Part shown: one piece after another, positions 10,395 through 20,043 of the stretch
Layout of the letters: each line of letters begins with the position of its first letter
Numbering within the stretch: position 1 is the first letter of the stretch
Assembly (NCBI GenBank): GCA_010093485.1
Contig: MU001501.1
Span: 947,052-1,011,051, forward strand
Source: Karstenula rhodostoma CBS 690.94
Lineage: Eukaryota > Ascomycota > Dothideomycetes > Pleosporales > Didymosphaeriaceae
Length of the DNA stretch: 64,000 nucleotides
Reading direction: 5' to 3'
Translations under genes and position numbers: made by a program
Notes under the pieces: model-generated
Seen by the model: the letters and a program-made list of their open reading frames with translations, nothing else
Told to the model about the DNA's origin: nothing
The model's database searches: none

Positions 10395-12497
10395 ATGCTG
10401 ATATCCATCCCGTTGGTATCTACGTGGCTACTAGCCGCGCTGACGGCCGTCAGCAACTGTGAGATCGATCGCGAGTCCATTGTACGACAGTTTAATCTCA
10501 GACTCAATCAGTCACATCCATACAGCCCTCTTCAAGTTGGAAATGGTAATTTCGCCTTCGGTGCAGATGTCTCAGGTTTGCAGTCCTTCCTCCCGCACAA
10601 CACACTCTCCTCGTGGGGCTGGCACAATTCGTCTCTGCCAACTACGCCTAACCAGACCGCTGTCTCCGACTTTACTGGGCAATATTGGTGGACACATGGT
10701 CGGCTCGTGAACTACAACCAACCCAATCCTGCCGAGAAGGATATCAGTCAGTGGCTCATCGCAAACCCGCATCGCATCAATCTTGGAAGGATCGGGCTTT
10801 GGTTCGGAGGCAATAATGTCACAGAAGACGAACTCACAAACCGAACCCAAACACTGGACCTTTGGGAAGGAAAAATCTCGTCTTCCTTCTCGTGGAACGG
10901 CAAAAGCGTGGTGGTAAAAACGATCGCCAGCCCGGATACAGACACGGTTGCTGTAACAATTACTTCCGAATATTTGAAAAACGGAGGATTGGGGGTCTTT
11001 TTTGACTTTCCGTACGCCAGCGGCAAGAACAAATTTGACGCACCGTTCGTAGGATTGTTCAATGCCACGTCTAACCACAAGACAATGTTGAGATCAAGGA
11101 AGAAAAGTGCCACCATCACGCATACCCTTGACGCAACTGCATATGACGCCGAGATTCGATGGTCAGATCAAGGTCAGATCAAGCGGACAAACAACGAAAC
11201 TCATCAGTACGTGCTCAAACCTAGAAAGGGCTGCGAAACATTCGCTTTTACCGCCACCTTTGCGCCCACGGCGGCAAATAGCCCAAATTCGTTCGAGGAG
11301 GTGGAGAAAAGTGCGACAGCTTGGTGGAACGATTATTGGTCATCTGGCGCCTTTGTATCTCTCCCTATCTCGATGAATTCATCTGCGAAAGAACTTCAGC
11401 GCCGCATTATATTGACGCAGTATCTGCTGGCTGTAAACGGAGCTGGTAAAGACCCTCCACAGGAGTCCGGGCTTGTTAACAACGGCTGGTACGGCAAGGC
11501 CCACCTGGAGATGACCTTCTGGCACCTCGCTCATTGGACTGTGTGGAACAAGTGGAACCTTTACGATCGCAGCATTGAGGTTTATGAGAGATTCCTGCCG
11601 TCTAGTTACGATCGAGCGAAGCACCAAGGCTACCAAGGTGCAAGAATTGGGAAGATGTTCGATCCAAGCGGCCGTTCTGCACCTGGCGAGATCAATTCCC
11701 TCCTGATCTGGCAGCAACCACATCCGATGTGGTTCGCCGAAAATGAGTGGAGAAAGTCTCCGACGCAGAAGACACTCCAGAAGTGGGACAGAGTCTTGAC
11801 TGGCGTAGCTGACTTCATGGCCAGCTACGCCTGGTACAACCAATCGACGAAAGTCTACGATCTAGGGCCGCCAATGTACCCAGTCTCAGAGAACACCAAT
11901 CCTAACCAAACGATCAACCCAACATTCGAATTAGCCTACTGGCGCTTCGGCCTAGATGTCGCCACGAAGTGGAAGACGCGGCAACACATGGTCGTTCCCG
12001 GAAGCTGGCGTACCGTGAAAGAAAACCTTGCACCATTTCCCATTCAAGACAACGCATACGTCCTCTACGAGGGCGTTGAGGACATGTGGACATCACCTGA
12101 AATAGCATCAGATCATCCAGGCTTCTTAGGTCTCTACGGTTGGCTACCTCCAGACCCCCGCTTCAACGTGACAGTGTTCCAGAAGACTGTGGAGAAGGTG
12201 TATGCATCGTGGGACTTGGCCAATCTTTATGGCTGGGACTTCCCGCTGATGGCCATGGCAGCAGCGAGATTGGGCGACGGCGAGCAGGCAGTCCGATGGC
12301 TCTTAGATTCGAATAACCAGGTCAATGAGCTTGGCATGCCCGAAGGAGGAAACAGAGTTGCAACGCCATATTTCCCTGCAAGTGCAGGGATGCTGCTCGC
12401 CGTTGGTATGATGGCTGGAGGATGGGATGGGCTTGAAGGTCCTGTCTTTCCAGAGGGTTGGGAAGTTGAAGTTGAGGGGTTCCAGACATCTATGTGA
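10395..12497 (+). CDS. Secreted six-hairpin glycosidase-like protein
   Basis: Intronless, 700 aa. A hydrophobic N-terminus (MLISIPLVSTWLLAALTAVS) is a clear signal peptide, followed by many N-glycosylation sequons (NQS, NSS, NQT, NVT, NRT). The N-terminal half looks like the beta-sandwich that precedes the catalytic barrel in GH65/GH95-type enzymes (QVGNGNFAFGADVSG, DLWEGKISSSFSW). The C-terminal half has the (alpha/alpha)6 signatures NNGWYGKAHLEMTFWHLAHW and the late YGWDFPLMAMAAARLG. The HLEM..WH segment resembles the helix carrying the catalytic acid in this clan. Probable role is hydrolysis of plant or fungal oligosaccharides outside the cell; the substrate cannot be told. It lies tail-to-tail with the GH27 gene, 100 bp apart. 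Confidence 0.88.
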   Translation: MLISIPLVSTWLLAALTAVSNCEIDRESIVRQFNLRLNQSHPYSPLQVGNGNFAFGADVSGLQSFLPHNTLSSWGWHNSSLPTTPNQTAVSDFTGQYWWTHGRLVNYNQPNPAEKDISQWLIANPHRINLGRIGLWFGGNNVTEDELTNRTQTLDLWEGKISSSFSWNGKSVVVKTIASPDTDTVAVTITSEYLKNGGLGVFFDFPYASGKNKFDAPFVGLFNATSNHKTMLRSRKKSATITHTLDATAYDAEIRWSDQGQIKRTNNETHQYVLKPRKGCETFAFTATFAPTAANSPNSFEEVEKSATAWWNDYWSSGAFVSLPISMNSSAKELQRRIILTQYLLAVNGAGKDPPQESGLVNNGWYGKAHLEMTFWHLAHWTVWNKWNLYDRSIEVYERFLPSSYDRAKHQGYQGARIGKMFDPSGRSAPGEINSLLIWQQPHPMWFAENEWRKSPTQKTLQKWDRVLTGVADFMASYAWYNQSTKVYDLGPPMYPVSENTNPNQTINPTFELAYWRFGLDVATKWKTRQHMVVPGSWRTVKENLAPFPIQDNAYVLYEGVEDMWTSPEIASDHPGFLGLYGWLPPDPRFNVTVFQKTVEKVYASWDLANLYGWDFPLMAMAAARLGDGEQAVRWLLDSNNQVNELGMPEGGNRVATPYFPASAGMLLAVGMMAGGWDGLEGPVFPEGWEVEVEGFQTSM

Positions 12498-12597
12498 CCA
12501 GACTCGTAGAATGGTGCGCAGTTCGAAGATTCAATTGATAGTAATGCATGATGCATTCGACTACCTAACCATCGCTGGGAAGATGAAGATCCCACAA

Positions 12598-14385
12598 CTA
12601 TAGCTCATCTCTCTTCCTCAGGCTCGAACTCCCTTGCGACCTCAAGCGATACACACCAACTGAATGCCTCGCAATCTCCGCGCTGAATGTCCCGCTCGGT
12701 GCAACATTGCCTACATGAGCACTATACAACGCGGTGACATTGTTTTTCAAACCATCAGCATAGCTCGTCGCTGTAGCGTTATACAGTTCCGTACTCGTAG
12801 CGTTGCTGGCAGTACCATTGCCGCCATTCAAAATTGCCTTAGCGTCTTCATTCGACATGCGACTTGCCCACAAGTCATACACGTCCCACGTCTCGCTCAG
12901 CTCAGGAGGCGCTTTGTACGCACCTGCAGTGCGCTGGTCGAGGAAGATGTCGTCCATTGTAGCGTTCATCGTCCTGCTCGAGTTGCCAGCATTGAGAAGC
13001 GCAATGACCGTGTCACCGTTTTCGAGGACCCTGCTCCATAAAGAGATCTCTCCTTGGCCATAGTCGTCGTGATCTACGGAGTAGCGCCATTTCCTGGTTG
13101 CTGCTCCAGCTGATGGGTCTTGGTTGAGTGCTATAATGGCCGGGTTCGAAAGGATGGCGTAATTCGCCGGGGAAAGCGTGGCGATGTTGGTGCCGATCAT
13201 CAACGGGGATGAATTCATGGCCCACATGGAGAAGTGCGTTACGTATTCATTATCGTCTTGCCCGCCGTTTCCAACTTCGAGGCCGTCCATATCGTTGAAG
13301 TAGCCACTCATGGTGCGGCTCGTGATTGATGGCATCTTATTTAAGATGTTCATAATGGAACCTAGAGGGAACAAGGGGTCAATGGTCTATTCGAAGCTTG
13401 TTTGTCTAGTCTTGTGCTTGCAATGGAAACCAGGCCACGCGCATCCAGGAGCTTCGGTACAAGGACAACGCGAATCAGGTCTTACTCGCAATACAATGTC
13501 AGCCGAGTCACGAAAGTGGGTTTATGTACAAAGTGTCTATGTCTAAGACAGCGACTTTGTAGGGGGAGTATTGTACCTGGAGAATGAATTCGTATATATC
13601 ACCAGACATGCGTCCGGAGTTCGCGATCAGACATGCCCAGCCGTACGGATCGTCATTTCCCCAGTTACACATGGCGTATATAATTTCGCGATTCGTCTTG
13701 TTTAAAAGCTTGAGACATAACTTTGTACTTGTTATAGGAGATTTTCGGCGTCCCGGACTGTCCCTGATTGAAGCAGTTGTCATATTTGAGATAGTCTACC
13801 TAAGCAACAATATGTTAGCAAACCTTAGCTAACGATAACGAAAGTGCCTCACCCCCCAGCCGGCCCAGAGATCCGCATCTTGCGTTTCATAGCCAAGCGA
13901 TCCAGGATGTCTTGCGCATGTGAAGGTCCCCGCCGATGAATATATACCGAATTTGAAGCCCATATCATGGAGCTGGGATATAACCGAGACCATACCGCTG
14001 GGAAACTTGATAGCTAAATACTGTCAGCCGTCATCATTGTATGGAGAGTATCGTACATACGACTCTCAACAAGATACCCGCTCGAGTTTCTCCCTATAGA
14101 CCAGCAGTCATCCAGAAAGATAATATTGTACCCTAGGTCGCGCAATCCGAAATCAACCAGGTTTCGTGCCGAAGGGAGTAACAAGTCCTCATCCGCGTCG
14201 CAACCAAATGCGTTACAGGTGTTCCATCCCATCTGGGGGACCAGATTGAGGCCATTGTACGATGACGCTCCCGGGATAATAACTTCGGGACTACCGGACG
14301 AATTGTCAATATACCTGCTCTGATTGTACGCGGTTGTTGCGCCTAGAAAAATCGCTGCGGTCAGCAATGGGGTCGCCCGATGCAT
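12598..14385 (-). CDS. GH27 alpha-galactosidase with an internal frameshift
   Basis: Minus-strand exons: 14385-14061, 14013-13853, 13799-~13577, ~13484-13422 and 13361-12598. A signal peptide (MHRATPLLTAAIFLGATTAY) precedes the GH27 barrel: MGWNTCNAFGCD, FLDDCW, IKFPSGM, then YLKYDNC with nucleophile Asp169. The acid/base Asp lies in SGRMSGDI and the Cys-rich PDSRCPCTEAPGC follows. FHC|SIMNILNK is rebuilt only by a GC-AG intron (13421-13362). The C-terminal beta domain ends LRKRDEL. Between nucleophile and acid/base the frame changes at the A-run 13704-13707; one base fewer restores the family sequence MSQALNKTNR. The intron after the acid/base is ambiguous: 13576-13485 fits homology but not phase, whereas a 49-nt GTACAT...AAG intron ending at 13481 keeps phase but adds ~20 residues. 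The gene is either a recent pseudogene or carries a sequence error. Confidence 0.85.
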
Positions 14386-14465
14386 CGTGGAGGTTCGGAA
14401 TGGCTGTAGTTCTTGGAAGCCTGTAATTGTACCGATTGATATGGTGTCTATCTACTAGGAGGCTG

Positions 14466-14473
14466 GTATATAA
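14466..14473 (-). promoter_or_regulatory. Possible TATA element of the GH27 gene
   Basis: TATATA at 14467-14472, about 82 nt upstream of the GH27 start on the minus strand, a plausible spacing for a fungal TATA box. Position only; no other core element was recognised. Confidence 0.35.
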
Positions 14474-14491
14474 AGTACTAAAGTTCACGTG

Positions 14492-14881
14492 CTACTCAAC
14501 TTCCTTCACTCTTCTAACCCACTCCGCTGCGATCCGCTTCGGAGATGTGCAGTTATATGCATTTTCTTCTTGAGAGAGAAGGGCCCGACTGATCGTCATC
14601 TTGCTTGGAGCTTGCGACGCGTTCCGAGAATCACTGCGAGGCTTTGCGGGGTCCCGTAGACGGACAATCGCCCGGCGGTTTTCATTGGTAGTTTTACGAC
14701 GTTCCTGCGCCGTCCAGTCTTCTGATTCGCAGCCGACGAGAGCCTCAATGAATGTTAGGCCGCGATTTCGAGATAGCACGGTTTGTGGGGTTTTCGCGGG
14801 GCTCCATGGTGGGCCGGGAGACGTTGAGAAATACAGTCTCAAGCGAGTGCAAGAAGAGGCAGCGTTTCCGTCTTCCCAATG
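14492..14881 (-). CDS. Possible terminal exon of a hypothetical protein
   Basis: Open frame of 129 codons ending at 14492. It has no ATG near its start but begins directly after a CTGAT...CTATCTAG acceptor-like sequence, so it could be the last exon of a gene whose first exon I could not place between 14890 and ~15050. The translation (HWEDGNAASSC, then WTAQERRKTTNENRR) is basic and has no domain I recognise. It could equally be a chance ORF. Confidence 0.25.
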   Translation of the reverse strand, partial: HWEDGNAASSCTRLRLYFSTSPGPPWSPAKTPQTVLSRNRGLTFIEALVGCESEDWTAQERRKTTNENRRAIVRLRDPAKPRSDSRNASQAPSKMTISRALLSQEENAYNCTSPKRIAAEWVRRVKEVE

Positions 14882-15318
14882 CTAGATAGGAACATCAGTC
14901 GACCGCATCTTGTATTGAATGATGAAATCATCCACGCTCGCACTTTCTACCCTTGAAGGTTTCTCTATAAGAAATATTTATGACACCGTCTTGCCGTGGC
15001 CGGGGAAGAATCAATAGAAAGGTTTGGTATATGATTGAGTTAGAGGCATTAAAATCCCCAGGATTGAATCAGGATCAGTGCAGTACAATTGCTCCAGGTG
15101 ATCCGAGCTAACGTATCAATCCATGATGTGCAATCGAGGTAAAGATGTTGTTTGAGTAGTAAAGGAGCGTGTCATCATTGAGTATGTAAAGTACATATAT
15201 ATCTTTCCGATGGCCTGCAATTTCGTTGCCCGGCGTATTTGCGATTTCATAATAGTTCGTTTGGCGTAGCGCAGACTCATCAAGAGGCGCATACGGCTTG
15301 GAGTTCGTGATGTGGTGC

Positions 15319-15849
15319 TTAGACCTTCAACAGTTTCCAGCCACCACCAGTGGAAGACTTCGAGCCAGAGCCGCTGTCCTTGGAGCCCGACTCACCACCG
15401 GTGTCACCTCCCTTTACTGCCTCACCACCATTGCCTCCTTTTGCTGCCTCACCGCCATTGCCACCCTTCGCTGCCTCTCCACCGCTGTTGCCACCCTTCG
15501 CTGCCTCTCCACCGCTGTTGCCACCCTTCGCTGCCTCTCCACCGCCGTTGCCACCTTTGTTAGCCTCTCCTCCGTTTCTATCCTTGTTGGCCTCGCCACC
15601 CAAGCCGGACTTGGCACCTCCAGAGCCAGATGATCCTGAGGATCCCCAGCTACCGGATGAGCCAGAGCCGGACGCGCCTCCCTTGGAGGCAGAGCTTGAA
15701 CCAACGCCCGAGCCCGACCATGACTGGCTAGCACCACTTCCTGAGGAGCTATCACCACCACGAATGGCAAGTGTGTTCTCGTTGGCCACAGGAGCAGCTG
15801 CTCCAGTGAATGCGAGGATAGCGACGACGGCGGCCTGAGTGAGACGCAT
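15319..15849 (-). CDS. Secreted Gly/Ser-rich repeat protein
   Basis: Single exon, 176 aa. The N-terminus MRLTQAAVVAILAFTGAAAP is a signal peptide. The mature part is built almost entirely of Gly, Ser, Ala, Lys, Asn and Glu. A Ser/Gly region (residues ~35-80) is followed by tandem decapeptide-like units GGEAAKGGNS/GGEAAKGGNG (about 85-150) and a short GGGWKLLKV end. There are no cysteines. Such low-complexity secreted proteins occur as cell-wall, matrix or effector-like proteins in fungi; no enzymatic role is suggested. Codon-level repeats are nearly identical, so the array probably varies in length between strains (inference). Confidence 0.75.
   Translation of the reverse strand: MRLTQAAVVAILAFTGAAAPVANENTLAIRGGDSSSGSGASQSWSGSGVGSSSASKGGASGSGSSGSWGSSGSSGSGGAKSGLGGEANKDRNGGEANKGGNGGGEAAKGGNSGGEAAKGGNSGGEAAKGGNGGEAAKGGNGGEAVKGGDTGGESGSKDSGSGSKSSTGGGWKLLKV
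15442..15560. repeat. 30-bp coding minisatellite
   Basis: Direct repeats of a 30-nt unit; 15481-15510 and 15511-15540 are identical and diverged copies flank them. On the minus strand each unit encodes the ten-residue GGEAAKGGNS. The unit length is a multiple of three, so copy changes keep the frame of the secreted protein. Confidence 0.85.
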
Positions 15850-17141
15850 GTTGATGAGGGGGTACGTTGATTAAAACGTGTAGGTGAGCGAGTAAAGTGT
15901 TTGAAGAAGATTGACGTGATCTGTATCGAACAAGGTTCACGTGATGCACCCCTGAATGTTGTTGATGATGATAATGATAATGATGAAGTTCGTGAGGTTG
16001 ATAGTTTGTTTGAGCTGAGATGCTTCAGGTGCTATATACTCCTCCAGCGAGCGAGCTGGCGTAATACCCAGCGTCATTTTTTGCATCATCATTGCCCTCC
16101 TTGTCTCCTCTTAGTCTGGAACTCGATTTTCTTTACGTACATCTTCCTCTGAAATGCCCTAAACATAGCACAGGGCTACATGTAACGGACTCAGTACTAC
16201 GAAAGAGTGGGACGCATGAAGGAATGGAGAGTCGACTCTCAGCCTTCCGAAAGGCCTCGTTGGATCGCGGTGCTCGAAGATTGGTGCTCCGGGACGGGAG
16301 CTCAGGGGGGGGACAGGCCGCCGGACCTGAGCATCTGATGCCAGGCCAGGCCACGATCTCGCAATGGACGAAGGCGCTTGACGATGCCATGTAGAAACCG
16401 ACTACCTAACATTGGCAGAAGCAGCCGTCCGTATACAGGAAGTCCGGGGATTCCGGTAGTTGTGGAGACTCCAAGTAGAGTGATCGCACCTAATCGGAGT
16501 CTCGAACTTCTGCAGATGAAGCTAGCAGAGGGACATTGCGACAACATCAAGTAACGTCCTTGCGCCCAAGCCCCGAATACATGCCCCGCATGCATCTAGT
16601 AAGCCTGGGCTTTTCTCCAGTTCTTTCTTGTCACGACGTTTTAACGTCATCGCAGCTAGGAACTAAGCCATAATCGATGTCGTACCTTAAACCAAAGTCC
16701 ATGCAAGCTTGCGTGGTCCCGACGCGGTGAATTCGGGGCCGGCCAATTGAGTCGATGACGGCGATGAGCGATCGAGTGGAGATTGTGGAGTAGATGTGGG
16801 CAGGCACGGCAGGCTGTTTGGTGAAATGGTCGGGTTCACGTCCCGATGTGGGGAGTCTACTCCAAAGACCCTGAAAACGTCATATTGTCAGCACTTGAGC
16901 TCAGCAGATGGGATAGTTCTGCTAGCAAAGAAATTCAACAAATTCCGAAGCCACTTCTCGAACAGCCAATTGCCCGAGGACGTATTCAGAAATAAGCAAT
17001 ATGGGTACTCACGATCGCTACATCCAGGCAAGGATGAAATGGATGACCCGAAGCCTAGCGCGAGCGCTTCGTTTCAAGGGACATGGAGTTGTAATCATTC
17101 GGCAATTGGTATCATTGTTAGGTTCGACCGTGTGTGGCGTG
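15850..17141. other. Intergenic region, no supported gene
   Basis: About 1.3 kb. It holds the upstream region of the Gly/Ser-rich gene, with a TATATAG on the minus strand at 16031-16038 (about 185 nt from its start), and a GATGAT/AATGATAATGATG simple stretch at ~15960-15985. Several ORFs of 80-140 codons exist on both strands, but none has recognisable domains or splice support. Confidence 0.4.
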
Positions 17142-18637
17142 CTAGGCCCCGGATGAATTGGACACCGGGGGTGAGGGTGGCTGTGAGGCGTCAAGATAGA
17201 CACGCTTTCGCTCGGGCGTAGGCGAATTAGTGAAACTGTCGCGGGAACGTTTCCGAGGAGTAGCAGTCAGCGACTGATCGGTTGTTGGATGGACGGGTAA
17301 ACCAACTTCATCGAGCCGTCTTTTCCTCTGGCGGTCACAGACCCTCTTCCATTGGGCGATGGCGAAAAAAGCGAGTGCTGCGCGGCCAAAGTAGGTCGTA
17401 CGTGCGGGCTTGATGCCGAGCCAGTCTATACGACTCAGACCAACGAGTAGCTTGTTGTTGAACGCTTTAGACAGCTGCAGCGTCAGGAACTCAATTTGTT
17501 CCTGCGTGAGCGATTCATCCCGCAGTGCGAACCGAAGTGTGAGGTAGCCCCGTGGAAGGGGATGAAGTCGCCGAGCCTTCAGCTCGCGAGTTTGTTGTGG
17601 CTTGAGGGGGGCAAGATGGATGTGTCGTCCGTGATGTTGCTTCAAGGACCATAACTGGGGTGGCGTGTCATGGCGTCTCTTGTCGAGGGCGATGCCTTGG
17701 TTTAGGTGGAATGTAGTGAAGCCCTTCTCTCCGTATTGCCCGTGGAGCCTTTTTAGTGCATCGATGAGGGCGCGCGTGAAGCTATTGTCCCCCGGCGCAG
17801 CCGTCGTTGAATCAATGGCACAAGCGCTTAGAAGTTCGAAGGTCCTAGTCTCTTCTTTCCCACCTTTTGCCAGATTGCTCGAATAGCAGGTGTCGAGTAC
17901 GGAGAGCACATCTGCCTCTACGTCGTCATCCAGAAGGATGTCTTGAATCTTATTCCAGTTGCACCTGGCTTCCTGACTGAAACCGCGTCGGACCATGGGT
18001 CTCGAAGTCGCGATAAGTTCGAGATATTTATCGTCTTCTCGATACACGCCATGCCCTGTATAGTATACAATCAACAGATTGTGCGGTCCGTCATGCTTCT
18101 GTATGAATGCACTCATGTAGGTGCGCATCTGCTGTTGCGGTTTCGATGCGACGTTGAGCTCGACTGTTTCGGTGACGAAATGGAAACGATCGCGGAGGAG
18201 GGCGTCCAATTCTTCGGCCTACATTGGTCAGATGCATTTATCACAAATGATGAGCTTGTTCGCACCTCGGCTCTTGTCTTGAGCTCGTCCAGCTCATCCT
18301 CCCACTTCACCAGCAACACGGCCACCTTTGTGTATCCATCAGGCAGGTCCATGTTCCGCACGATCGCTTCATCCCACCACATCTGCATTTCTGCAGCACG
18401 CTTCTGCAGCACGGCATCCTGGGGCACAGCATCGCTCTCAATGATCAAATCGGCTCCGCCGGATGTGTCTGTCGCCAGCACTGAGCTGTGTCCTGGAGCA
18501 TCTTCGATTGACTCAATCTGCGTTTTGAGGTGGAAGACCTTATCTCTTAGATGCAGGGAAGGGGGAACGCGCGGCGCGATAAGGGAATCCATGGTTGGGT
18601 CAACGACCGCTCGGGGTGCACGCGTCCACGAAGCCAT
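17142..18637 (-). CDS. Caspase-domain (peptidase C14) protein
   Basis: Two exons, 18637-18266 and 18218-17142, 482 aa, separated by a 47-nt GTGCGA...TAG intron. The caspase-like fold begins with VAVLLVKWEDELDELK. The catalytic dyad is visible: His180 in VYYTGHGVY and Cys235 in SVLDTCYSS. The N-terminal ~90 residues contain a helical segment (LHLRDKVFHLKTQIESIED); the C-terminal ~120 residues are basic (RQRKRRLDE, RKRSRDS) and end in a Pro/Ser-rich tail. The metacaspase-type Pro/Gln-rich prodomain is absent, so this is a fungal C14-like protein rather than a standard type I metacaspase. A role in regulated cell death or stress is possible, by family association only. Transcription diverges from the gene at 19241. 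Confidence 0.85.
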
Positions 18638-19240
18638 GGTGCGCGACTGGTTTGAAGGAGAGGAGTGTTCGCGGCTGCACTCATCTTCCGCACGCTGCGC
18701 TCCAGCACTTCAGCCCCCATAATGGTGGGACAGGCCACTAGGAGGATGGCACAGAAACAGGCTAGACGAGGCAACCTTCGCTGACTAACCCGAGTCTGCG
18801 TTGGGGGCCAACCATCTCATCCGCTGCTCCTCTGTCTACTTGCAGCCGGTCTTTAGAAGCAACGCGTGGAATTACTAATAAAACAGCTCGGAATTTGGGT
18901 GGAGCTGTACGGTTCTTATGCCATTTAGTAATGACAAGAACCCTCCAAACCAAGGGGGATCGTACATGCTGAGCAACTGTGCCGCCGGGCGCAGGCGCCG
19001 ATGAAGAAACCAACAACCCTTGCGGTTGTGCAAGGGTATCGCGCCATCAGCCTCCGTTCGCGAACGGTCAGGTCTCAAGGTGCAAGGCAGTGAGCGTCCA
19101 GGAGGCCTGCAGCAACCGAGTCACTGAGTACATATTATCGTCGCAGCCTTCTCTGCAGTGTGCACGCATCGCGTTTTCTTCAGCCCTCGAACCACACCAG
19201 CTGCCCCGCGCACCTCGCCTCATAGTAACGCCTGGAGAAA
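18638..19240. other. Divergent intergenic region
   Basis: About 600 bp between the starts of the caspase-like gene (minus) and the small gene at 19241 (plus). Short chance ORFs only. No promoter element was recognised. Confidence 0.45.
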
Positions 19241-19714
19241 ATGGCCTCCCACCAAGACGAACTTCACCCAGCTCCGGTCCAATGTGTAAGTCGCGCACGC
19301 CGCCTAAAACCTTGCCACACCAGGCTGACGATTCCTCCGCACAGGGAGAAGTGGACCCCTCATGGTTGGAAGAAGAGCTTCCGGAGCGACAGCACACGGT
19401 GCCAATGGAGAAGTCCGGCGTCTACGTCGATCCGATGGCAACACATGTATGTCGCATGTCGCCTTCGAGTCATTCCATCTTCTCATTGCAGACAGGCGCC
19501 CGCAAAATTCGAAAAGAGCAAAACAGTGCACATGTCAATAATCGAGCACGGTGCACGCAGGAAAGGCACCTTCAAGATCAAACGGGCTCGCATTAGTGCC
19601 TACGGCTATTGGGAATATCAGCTATCGATGATCGACGGCAACGGCAAGCTGTACAAGGATGGCGAATGGGTCCGAGAAAAGGAGTTGAAGGCAGAGAGTG
19701 CACAAAGGCGCTGA
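19241..19714 (+). CDS. Small hypothetical protein, 121 aa
   Basis: Three exons, 19241-19285, 19345-19446 and 19496-19714. The introns (59 and 49 nt) have GTAAGT/CAG and GTATGT/CAG ends and keep phase 0 throughout. The last acceptor is the second AG of GCAGACAG, because only that choice gives the open C-terminal frame. The product begins MASHQDELHPAPVQC, has an acidic middle (GEVDPSWLEEELPERQ) and a basic C-terminal half (HGARRKGTFKIKRARI, then YGYWEYQL and GKLYKDGEWVREKEL) that could form a small SH3/Tudor-like barrel. That fold is a guess from the spacing of aromatic and charged residues. No signal peptide. Function unknown. Confidence 0.6.
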   Translation: MASHQDELHPAPVQCVSRARRLKPCHTRLTIPPHREKWTPHGWKKSFRSDSTRCQWRSPASTSIRWQHMYVACRLRVIPSSHCRQAPAKFEKSKTVHMSIIEHGARRKGTFKIKRARISAYGYWEYQLSMIDGNGKLYKDGEWVREKELKAESAQRR

Positions 19715-20043
19715 GATGTGAGCTTGGCTGTGGCTATGTCAACGCGAAATGTGGCGCATGTGACTCTGGATGGTTAGATTGTGGTTCAGGCAGCCGAGTT
19801 CGATTGGGGTCTGGCGTTTTAACGGACGGAGCCGGCGATCACTGCGAGACTCACCGGCGGGGGCTTTGGCGCATCACGTACATAGACTGCTCACCCGCCA
19901 CACTGCGCTTCTGCAGATCAGCCACTTCTACTTTTGCGATTTTACTTCAATGTCCATCTAAAATTTGTTCCTTTCCATCGGCGCTCAAAAGTTCCTCGCC
20001 TTTCGCTGGTTGTTTTCCTCGCGCGGGTCGCTCAGCCCTGGAA

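Noticed and set aside
13750..13790. Non-consensus intron (GTCCGG donor) as explanation of the GH27 frameshift
   Set aside because: The donor is poor and splicing would delete the conserved segment around PKISYNKYKVMSQA, whereas a one-base change explains everything.
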